Shown here one piece after another: positions 1 to 5,009 of a stretch of DNA of 6,032 nucleotides (position 1 is its first letter; every line of letters begins with the position of its first letter). Both the position numbers and the translations under genes were made by a program. The notes below the pieces were generated by a model. That model was given only the letters and a program-made list of their open reading frames with translations, was not told the DNA's origin and did not search any database. Origin of the DNA: Actinomycetota bacterium. GTDB lineage: Bacteria > Actinomycetota > Acidimicrobiia > Acidimicrobiales > Ilumatobacteraceae. Location: positions 1 through 6,032 of the forward strand of contig WLEG01000116.1 in NCBI GenBank assembly GCA_009704425.1, given 5' to 3'.

Positions 1-701
1 AACGGATGACGATCGTCGACGGGGGCGATGGGCAGACCCACGTCCGCGGGGTCGTACATCGTGGAGTACTCGCCGGCGGCCGAGTAGGGCGGGTGCGGAC
101 GCAGATAACTGGCGTGCGCGAACCACGGATCCCCGTGTTCGCGGTCGCGTAACCAGGCGATGAGACGATCGGTGGTGTACGCCGAGACGCTCATGTCGAC
201 GGGGCGTTCGTGTTCGGTGGCCAGCAGGTGCAGGTGACCACCCGACACGTCGTGTCCGCGAGACGCGAGGAAGTCCACCCATGGTTGGTGCGGACCACTC
301 ATGTCCATCTCCCAGTCGAAGCCCGGCAGCAATCCCTCGTAGGAGGACAAGCGCGGGTCGTCGGGGCCGGTCGACACGCGCGGATCGATGGATTGATCGG
401 TGTATCCGAAGAGCGCCGGTCGGTAGCCCGCGCGCCGGGCCAGCAGAGCGACGTTGTCGAAACGACGATCGAGCGGGGTGCCGTTGGCGACCACGCGATG
501 GTTCATCTGGTACATGCCGGTGTACAGACCGGCGCGTCCGGGACTGCACGGCGTCGATTGCGTGTAGTGACGACGAAAGTGGACCCCGTGACGGGCCAGT
601 TCGTCCAGGTGCGGGGTGCGCACCACGGGATGACCCATCGCGGACAGAGCGTCACCTCGGAACTGGTCCAAGGTGATGAGCAAGACGTTCGGTCGACGCA
701 C
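1..701 (-). CDS. Sulfatase / phosphonate monoester hydrolase-like enzyme (partial, C-terminus beyond left edge)
   Basis: Reading leftward from GTG at 701-699, 233 codons are open to the window edge. The N-terminus has the alkaline phosphatase-superfamily core strand NVLLITLDQFRGD with the metal ligand Asp12, then the sulfatase signature PCSPGRAGLYTG, where Cys52 (of CxPxR) is the residue matured to formylglycine and Arg56 its partner. The following stretch MNHRVVANGTPLD, RAGYRPALFGYTD and the later SYLRPHPPY (about residues 199-206) resemble the phosphonate monoester hydrolase/arylsulfatase branch more than classical choline- or glycan-sulfatases. It would hydrolyse sulfate or phosphonate/phosphate esters; the substrate cannot be read. 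The C-terminal metal ligands lie outside the window. No signal peptide is visible, so it is probably cytoplasmic. The frame stays open upstream of 701, but no ATG, GTG or TTG occurs in frame nearby, and the start gives the usual family spacing to Asp12. Divergent from the subtilase gene. Confidence 0.9.
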   Translation of the reverse strand, partial: MRRPNVLLITLDQFRGDALSAMGHPVVRTPHLDELARHGVHFRRHYTQSTPCSPGRAGLYTGMYQMNHRVVANGTPLDRRFDNVALLARRAGYRPALFGYTDQSIDPRVSTGPDDPRLSSYEGLLPGFDWEMDMSGPHQPWVDFLASRGHDVSGGHLHLLATEHERPVDMSVSAYTTDRLIAWLRDREHGDPWFAHASYLRPHPPYSAAGEYSTMYDPADVGLPIAPVDDRHP

Positions 702-734
702 GGTGACAGCCTGCCACGCGCGATCGCCGTCGCG

Positions 735-740
735 AAGGTA
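735..740 (-). promoter_or_regulatory. Possible -10 element for the sulfatase gene
   Basis: On the minus strand the hexamer TACCTT matches the TANNNT pattern and would place transcription start near 728, leaving a leader of about 27 nt before the GTG at 701. A purine-rich GGCAGG lies 8 nt before that GTG as a possible weak ribosome binding site. No convincing -35 hexamer is visible. This is a pattern match only. Confidence 0.25.
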
Positions 741-766
741 GACCGATAAGGACTTCGCATTTTCCC

Positions 767-789
767 CGCCGTACCCCAGCGGTACGGTG
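767..789 (+). repeat. 9-bp hairpin / inverted repeat overlapping the first possible subtilase start
   Basis: Bases 769-775 (CCGTACC) and 781-787 (GGTACGG) are perfect reverse complements around a 5-nt loop CCAGC. In RNA the stem extends by a G-U pair (768/788) and a C-G pair (767/789), giving nine pairs. The right arm contains the GTG at 787. It could be an operator for a dimeric regulator, a structure masking the 787 start, or simply upstream sequence if translation starts at 796 or 808. No T-run follows, so it is not an intrinsic terminator. Confidence 0.6.
783..788 (+). promoter_or_regulatory. Possible -10 element for the subtilase gene (leaderless from GTG 796)
   Basis: TACGGT fits TANNNT and ends 7 nt before the in-frame GTG at 796, the same spacing seen before orn in this window. 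It lies inside the right arm of the 767-789 inverted repeat, so a protein bound to that repeat could occlude it. No clear -35 is seen. If the element is real, the 787 start would not be transcribed from it. Confidence 0.3.
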
Positions 790-2739
790 AACGTCGTGAG
801 TGGTGAGATGGTTCCCCGAGGCCGCAGAGTGTCCGTTCTCGTGTCGCTGACCATCGTTCTTCTGAGCGTGGTGTCCGCTCTCTCGTTGTCCACGGCCCCG
901 CCGGCCAGCGCGTCCGCTCGCTCCAGCTACATCGTCACCCTGCGCACCGCCAACGATGCCCAGCTCTTCCGCACCCGTATGAACTCCTCCGGCGGCGTGG
1001 TCACCGAGGTTCTCGATTCGGTCTTCAACGGCGTCATCGCCAACCTCACCGCCGCTCAAGTGGTCCAATTGCGTCGCGACCCCCGCGTGGTCCGCATCGA
1101 ATCCAACAAGGTGGTTCGAACCGCCGAACTACCACCGACGTGGGGCCTCGACCGGGTCGACCAACGCGCCCTGCCACTCGACTCGTCGTTCTCCATCGAC
1201 GCACGGTGGGGTGGAGGGGTCACGGTCTACATCGTCGACACCGGCATCAACCTGGGTCACTCCGAGTTCTCGGGTCGGTTGTTGCCCGGTCACGACGTGC
1301 TCACCATCGGAGGCAACGGCGACGACTGCAACGGACACGGCACGCACGTGGCCGGCACGGTGGCCGGAGTCACGTACGGAATCGCGCGCTCGGCCCGGCT
1401 CGTACCGGTTCGTGTCCTCGACTGTCTGGGTGGCGGCACCACGGCCGGTGTCATCTCGGGGATCGATTGGGTGATCGAGCACCATCAGGCCGGGGTACCC
1501 GCGGTTCTGAACATGAGCCTCGGCGGCACCCATTCGCCATCGCTGAACGCCGCCGTCGATCGCGCGGTGGCCGACGGCATCACCGTGGTGGTGGCCGCCG
1601 GCAACGAGAACGCCGACGCCTGTCGCGTTTCTCCGGCCTCGGCCGCATCGGCCATCACCGTGGGTGCCACCACCAGTACCGATCAACGATCGACGTTCTC
1701 CAACTTCGGTTCGTGTCTGGACCTGTTCGCTCCCGGTTCCTCCATTACCAGCGCGTGGGTGGGGGGACCCGGGGCGAGCAACACCATCTCGGGCACGTCG
1801 ATGGCGTCGCCGCACGTGGCCGGGGTGGCCGCGGCGTATCTCAGCGTGTGGACGGCGTCCACGCCGGCCGAGGTCTCCGCCGGTCTCGTGGGCGCTTCCA
1901 CGCGCGGAGTCGTCACCAACGCCGGCCCCGCGTCACCGAACGGACTGCTGTACGTGGACTCCACGTGGGTGCCGGGCAACCTCCCGATCCCGCCCACCAA
2001 TCCCGAACCTCTCCCCACCGCACCACCCACCGCACCGGTGTCCACTCGCCCGGTGGTCACCCCGCCGCCGCCCACGGCTCCCACCGTGCCCATCACGCGT
2101 CCGACGATTCCGCCCACCACGCGACCGCAGCCCACCACCACGGTTCGTCCGCCGAGTCGACCGTCGACCCCGACCGTCGATTCCGTGGTGGCCGGCAACC
2201 GCGAGGCCACCGTGTCGGCGTCGCTGTCGGGATTCAGCGGTCAGCACTACACCACCATCACGTTCACCTCGTCGCCCGGAGGGCGCTCGTGCACGGTGAC
2301 CGTCTCCGGTTCGCGCAACAACTCGTGCACCGTGACGGGGCTCACCAATGGCACGACGTACACGTTCACGGCGATCGCCGAGAATGCCGGAGGTCGTTCG
2401 GGCACCTCCAGACAGTCCGATCCGGTGGTGCCGTTCGACGAGAACCGCACGCCGGGTACGCCCTCGAATCCGTCGGCGGCCCCCGATCGATCCTCGCGAA
2501 CCACCGTGCGTTTCACCTGGTCCCCGCCGCGCGACAACGGGGCCGGCATCGCCGAATACCGCATCGAACATCGCCGCAACAACTCGTTCGGTGGAAGTGA
2601 GAGCCGAATCACCACCAACTCCTACGATCTTCGTTTCCAAACCCGCGGAAACCTGATCACGTTCCGTGTCCGGGCCTGCAACGCCCGGGGCTCGTGCAGT
2701 TCGTGGAGCGAGTGGTCGAACGTCGCCGTGGTCGGCTGA
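787..2739 (+). CDS. Secreted subtilisin-like serine protease, aqualysin/proteinase K type, with two FN3-like domains
   Basis: Residues 11-42 form a signal peptide: RGRR, a hydrophobic core, then an Ala/Ser-rich cleavage region. Residues about 45-111 look like an I9 propeptide (SSYIVTLRT...). The catalytic domain begins near PPTWGLDRVDQR (116-127) and runs to about 390, with Asp151 in VYIVDTG, His184 in GHGTHVAGT, oxyanion Asn273 in AAGNE and Ser338 in GTSMASPHVAG. Cysteines 181/213 and 279/310 are spaced 32 and 31 residues apart, like the two disulfides of aqualysin I. A Pro/Thr-rich linker (397-462) leads to FN3-like domains at about 463-550 and 556-650. All catalytic residues are present, so an active exported endopeptidase is expected. 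No LPxTG or terminal membrane anchor is seen, so it is probably released. The coordinates take the longest start, GTG 787; GTG 796 or ATG 808 are equally compatible with the signal peptide and perhaps better. Convergent with the MBL gene, 4 bp apart. Confidence 0.96.
   Translation: MNVVSGEMVPRGRRVSVLVSLTIVLLSVVSALSLSTAPPASASARSSYIVTLRTANDAQLFRTRMNSSGGVVTEVLDSVFNGVIANLTAAQVVQLRRDPRVVRIESNKVVRTAELPPTWGLDRVDQRALPLDSSFSIDARWGGGVTVYIVDTGINLGHSEFSGRLLPGHDVLTIGGNGDDCNGHGTHVAGTVAGVTYGIARSARLVPVRVLDCLGGGTTAGVISGIDWVIEHHQAGVPAVLNMSLGGTHSPSLNAAVDRAVADGITVVVAAGNENADACRVSPASAASAITVGATTSTDQRSTFSNFGSCLDLFAPGSSITSAWVGGPGASNTISGTSMASPHVAGVAAAYLSVWTASTPAEVSAGLVGASTRGVVTNAGPASPNGLLYVDSTWVPGNLPIPPTNPEPLPTAPPTAPVSTRPVVTPPPPTAPTVPITRPTIPPTTRPQPTTTVRPPSRPSTPTVDSVVAGNREATVSASLSGFSGQHYTTITFTSSPGGRSCTVTVSGSRNNSCTVTGLTNGTTYTFTAIAENAGGRSGTSRQSDPVVPFDENRTPGTPSNPSAAPDRSSRTTVRFTWSPPRDNGAGIAEYRIEHRRNNSFGGSESRITTNSYDLRFQTRGNLITFRVRACNARGSCSSWSEWSNVAVVG
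1975..2172 (+). other. Pro/Thr-rich low-complexity linker in the subtilase
   Basis: Residues 397-462 are dominated by Pro and Thr in irregular PPT/TAPP/TTRP units, ending just before the first FN3-like domain. Such linkers separate catalytic and binding modules in secreted actinobacterial enzymes and are often O-mannosylated; glycosylation here is an inference. The DNA shows CCCACC-rich near-repeats but no exact tandem period. Confidence 0.8.
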
Positions 2740-2747
2740 CGCGTCAG
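2736..2747. repeat. 12-bp perfect palindrome spanning both stop codons of a convergent gene pair
   Basis: CTGACGCGTCAG is its own reverse complement. It holds the TGA of the subtilase (2737-2739) and the TGA of the minus-strand MBL gene (2746-2744), with a 4-bp gap. With no loop and no T-run it is a poor terminator; much of the symmetry comes from two TGA stops facing each other. Confidence 0.7.
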
Positions 2748-3823
2748 TCGCGCAACACGTATTCGTAACGTCCGTCGCGGTCGAGGCGATCCATCTCGCC
2801 CGCCAGACGCAAATGCTCCAGATGGGCGAACGTTTCGCTGTCGGCCATGCCACCTTGGGCACGGGGCGAGAAGAGGTGCGTCGACATGTCCATCACGGTC
2901 ATCGGGCGGCCCTCGGCGATCGCCGCGTCGCGCAACTTCTGCAGACGCCCCACGTGATGTTCCTTGATCTCCAGAGCCCGGCCGCCCAGGTCGGTGAACA
3001 CGTCGCCGTGCGCGGGCAGGGCCTTGGTCACCTGAGGACCGAACGCGGCCACCTTGTCGAGGGAGTCGAAGAACAACTTCAGCGGATCGTGCGCGCGCAT
3101 CAGCCCGCTGATGTGCGGGGTGATGGTGGGCAGAACGTGATCCCCGCACAGCATCAGGCCGTGCTCGGGATCGAACAGGCACAGATGGTCGGCGGTGTGA
3201 CCGGGCGTGTGCACGGCCACCCATTCACGGCGCGCGAAGCGGAACGTCTGGGCATCGCGCAAGCGCACGGTGGGACGGGGCAGGTGCAACATGCGCGGGA
3301 TGCGTCGAGCCACCGCCATGCGGGCGCGACGTCGCCACGGAACGTCCATCGACGGCCCGCCCCACGGGGTGGGGTCCCAGGGCCGGCGCACCGGCGTGCG
3401 CGCTTGAGCACCGTCGACCGCCAGCGGGTCGTCGAGGTCGACGTCGTCGGGTTCGCTCGGATCCCAGAACACGCGGAACCGCTCGTGCGTGACGATGTCG
3501 CAACCGGTGTCGGCTCGCAACCAGTACGCACCGCCGAAGTGATCGGGATGGCTGTGGGTGACGATCACGGTGTGGACGTTCTTCAACGGCACCCCGACCT
3601 GCTGAAGGCGCCGCTTGACCATGGCGTAGCTGTTCTTGTCGGGAAGGCCGGGGTCCACCACCGCGACGCCACGCTCGTCCTCCAACACGTACATGTTCAC
3701 GTGTCCGAGTCCGGGGATGGAGATGGGGAGTTGGGTCCGCAACACACCCGGCGCGATCTCGAGGATCTGGTCACTGGCCGGCAACTGCTCCTGTTTCGGA
3801 GGTCGGGGCGCGGGCGTGGTCAC
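2744..3823 (-). CDS. Metallo-beta-lactamase-fold hydrolase, LACTB2-like, with C-terminal winged-helix region
   Basis: This is a 359-residue protein from GTG 3823. The core holds the dinuclear metal site THSHPDH (His90, His92, Asp94, His95), His209 in HTPGHTADH, Asp228 in CGDH and His272 in PAHGD. The N-terminal strand pattern VAVVDPGLP and the C-terminal region 285-359, with ETFAHLEHLRLAGEMDRL, resemble the winged-helix tail of LACTB2-type proteins. All metal ligands are present, so it should be an active hydrolase. The substrate could be a thioester, a phosphodiester or RNA and cannot be read from the sequence. An arginine- and tryptophan-rich insertion (about 118-190) separates the HxHxDH site from His209. 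The frame stays open far upstream, but those codons overlap orn in another frame. GTG 3823 is preferred because it begins the recognisable protein and has TACCCT 6 nt upstream. It lies 53 nt downstream of orn on the same strand. Confidence 0.88.
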   Translation of the reverse strand: MTTPAPRPPKQEQLPASDQILEIAPGVLRTQLPISIPGLGHVNMYVLEDERGVAVVDPGLPDKNSYAMVKRRLQQVGVPLKNVHTVIVTHSHPDHFGGAYWLRADTGCDIVTHERFRVFWDPSEPDDVDLDDPLAVDGAQARTPVRRPWDPTPWGGPSMDVPWRRRARMAVARRIPRMLHLPRPTVRLRDAQTFRFARREWVAVHTPGHTADHLCLFDPEHGLMLCGDHVLPTITPHISGLMRAHDPLKLFFDSLDKVAAFGPQVTKALPAHGDVFTDLGGRALEIKEHHVGRLQKLRDAAIAEGRPMTVMDMSTHLFSPRAQGGMADSETFAHLEHLRLAGEMDRLDRDGRYEYVLRD

Positions 3824-3829
3824 GAGACG

Positions 3830-3835
3830 AGGGTA
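3830..3835 (-). promoter_or_regulatory. Possible -10 element for the MBL-fold gene (leaderless)
   Basis: On the minus strand TACCCT is followed by 6 nt and then the GTG at 3823, the spacing expected when transcription starts at the first base of the start codon. No Shine-Dalgarno sequence precedes that GTG. No clear -35 is present. It would give the gene its own promoter within the 53-nt gap after orn, without excluding read-through from orn. Confidence 0.4.
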
Positions 3836-3876
3836 GTTGTGGGGGGACCGGCCGTCCCACCCGAGCGAGGTGGATG

Positions 3877-4443
3877 TCAGGTGGCGGTCGCCGCGGGGTC
3901 CGTGGATTCCACCTTCACGAAGACGCGTTCGCGATAGAAGCGCAACTCGGCGATGCTCTCGTGCACATCGCCCAGCGCCCGATGGTTGCCGGCTTTGAAC
4001 GGTCGCTTGGTGTCGGCGCCGGGGTACCAACGCTTCACCAATTCCTTGATGGTGCTGACGTCGACGCTGCGATAGTGCAGGTGGTTCTCGATGTCGGGGA
4101 GATAACGGGCCAGGAAGCGTCGATCGGTACCGATGGAATTGCCGCACAACGGCACGGTGCGGGCCTCGGGAACATGGCTCTTGATGAACGCCAGCGTTCG
4201 TTGGCCCGCTTCCTCGAGGCCGATGGTGGAGGCCTTGATGGCGTCGAGAAGTCCGGACTTGGTGTGCATGTCGACCACGAAGGGATCCATACGGGACAAC
4301 ACGTCGTCGGATTGGTGAATGACGATGTCGGGTCCCTCGGCGACCACGTTGAGTTGATCGTCGGTGATGATGGTGGCGATCTCGACGATGACGTCGGTGT
4401 CGGGGTCGAGCCCCGTCATCTCCAGATCCATCCACACGAGCAC
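3877..4443 (-). CDS. orn: Oligoribonuclease (DEDDh 3'-5' exoribonuclease)
   Basis: The 188-residue length is typical of Orn. The DEDDh exonuclease residues are all visible: Asp6 and Glu8 in WMDLEMTGLD, Asp107 in GNSIGTDRRFL, and His154 and Asp159 in NHRALGDV. The family degrades 2-5-nt RNA fragments to mononucleotides, completing mRNA turnover, and clears pGpG made from cyclic di-GMP. It acts in the cytoplasm, usually as a dimer. The start is GTG 4443; an in-frame TGA two codons upstream rules out a longer protein, and the first residues MLVWMDLEMTG match the family start. The short tail after RERVFVKVES is Ala/Thr-rich and unlikely to be functional. The gene is divergent from dut, with the MBL-fold gene downstream on the same strand. 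Confidence 0.97.
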   Translation of the reverse strand: MLVWMDLEMTGLDPDTDVIVEIATIITDDQLNVVAEGPDIVIHQSDDVLSRMDPFVVDMHTKSGLLDAIKASTIGLEEAGQRTLAFIKSHVPEARTVPLCGNSIGTDRRFLARYLPDIENHLHYRSVDVSTIKELVKRWYPGADTKRPFKAGNHRALGDVHESIAELRFYRERVFVKVESTDPAATAT

Positions 4444-4450
4444 GGCTCAG

Positions 4451-4456
4451 ACCCTA
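4451..4456 (-). promoter_or_regulatory. Possible -10 element for orn (leaderless)
   Basis: On the minus strand TAGGGT precedes the orn GTG (4443) by 7 nt. The same hexamer stands 6 nt before the divergent dut start. An RNA starting at the GTG would be leaderless. The GGG could instead be read as a weak ribosome binding site about 10 nt from the start, which would favour a leadered transcript. No clear -35 is seen. Confidence 0.4.
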
Positions 4457-4481
4457 CGCCATCGGTGTGGCATGGCGTGCT

Positions 4482-4489
4482 TTCATGAA
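4482..4489. repeat. 8-bp palindrome in the middle of the orn/dut divergent spacer
   Basis: TTCATGAA is a perfect palindrome centred at 4485.5, almost exactly the midpoint of the spacer 4444-4526. A looser inverted pair, CATCGG (4460-4465) and CCGATG (4496-4501), flanks it with a slightly different centre. It could be a shared operator, but 8 bp is short and chance is possible. Confidence 0.3.
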
Positions 4490-4514
4490 TCGAATCCGAT
4501 GTTCGACGTTGATC

Positions 4515-4520
4515 TAGGGT
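4515..4520 (+). promoter_or_regulatory. Possible -10 element for dut (leaderless)
   Basis: TAGGGT ends 6 nt before the ATG at 4527, with no Shine-Dalgarno sequence between them. That is the expected spacing for a leaderless actinobacterial transcript. The region 17-19 bp upstream has no good TTGACA match. Confidence 0.42.
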
Positions 4521-4526
4521 CGCGTC

Positions 4527-5000
4527 ATGTCCGGTCACGAAACGTCACCCAACCCGTCGGTGTCCGACCTGTCGGTTCCCATCGTGCGTCTGGATCCCGA
4601 CCTCGAGTTACCGGTGTACGCCCATCCCGGCGATGCGGGCCTCGACTTGTTGGCGCGTCACGACGCGGTCGTCCGCGCCGCGGGTGGCCGTGAGTTGGTG
4701 CCCACCGGTGTCGCGTTGGCACTTCCGCGCGGATTCGCCGGGTTCGTTCTTCCCCGCAGTGGTCTGGCGTTGAAGCACGGCATCTCGGTGGTGAACAGTC
4801 CGGGTCTCATCGATTGCGCGTATCGCGGCGAGATCAAGGTGGTGTTGCTCAACACCGATCCGACCCACGACTATCACGTGCGGCGCGGGGACCGCATCGC
4901 CCAGTTGGTGGTGCAGGCGGTCGTGGAAGTGCGCTGGCGCGAGGTGGATTCGTTGGAGGGTGACGATCGTGGCGGAGGGTTCGGCCACTCCGGACGCTGA
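4527..5000 (+). CDS. dut: dUTPase (deoxyuridine 5'-triphosphate nucleotidohydrolase)
   Basis: A 157-residue trimeric-type dUTPase, which hydrolyses dUTP to dUMP and pyrophosphate, keeping uracil out of DNA and supplying thymidylate synthase. Motif I is AGLDL (37-41), motif II PRSGLA (76-81), motif III GLIDCAYRGEI (93-103) with the catalytic Asp96 and the uracil-site Tyr99, motif IV GDRIAQL (121-127), and motif V RGGGFGHSG (148-156). Motif V appears one residue shorter than the usual RGxGGFGSTG, and a His replaces a Ser; the aromatic Phe152 is kept. The first 15 residues are a polar extension before the conserved fold begins at VPIVRLD. The gene is convergent with the acyltransferase gene, with a 9-bp gap and no room for a separate terminator. 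Confidence 0.96.
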   Translation: MSGHETSPNPSVSDLSVPIVRLDPDLELPVYAHPGDAGLDLLARHDAVVRAAGGRELVPTGVALALPRGFAGFVLPRSGLALKHGISVVNSPGLIDCAYRGEIKVVLLNTDPTHDYHVRRGDRIAQLVVQAVVEVRWREVDSLEGDDRGGGFGHSGR

Positions 5001-5009
5001 CGCGCCGTA

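Noticed and set aside
503..760. ATG-started minus-strand frame at 760 upstream of the sulfatase
   Set aside because: It is in a different frame from the conserved sulfatase residues and encodes no known motif.
1140..2600. A 486-residue plus-strand open frame inside the subtilase gene
   Set aside because: It is out of frame with the subtilase, extremely rich in Arg, His and Gly, and has no motif; it is a GC-skew shadow.
1933..2862. A 309-residue minus-strand open frame antisense to the subtilase
   Set aside because: Low-complexity Arg/Gly composition, no fold, and it crosses into the MBL gene; a shadow of the coding frame opposite.
3844..3858. Hairpin GGGAC-CGGCC-GTCCC between orn and the MBL gene as a terminator
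   Set aside because: Only five pairs and no T-run on either strand; it may be a weak structure but does not support a terminator call.
2666..3937. A 423-residue plus-strand open frame opposite the MBL-fold gene
   Set aside because: It is the complement of a gene with a complete metal site, has no recognisable domain, and runs into orn.
2744..4435. A 563-residue open frame joining the MBL-fold protein to a 200-residue N-terminal extension
   Set aside because: The extension runs over orn on the same strand in another frame. It is Arg/His/Gly-rich with no recognisable fold, while orn has all its catalytic residues. The MBL protein starts at GTG 3823.
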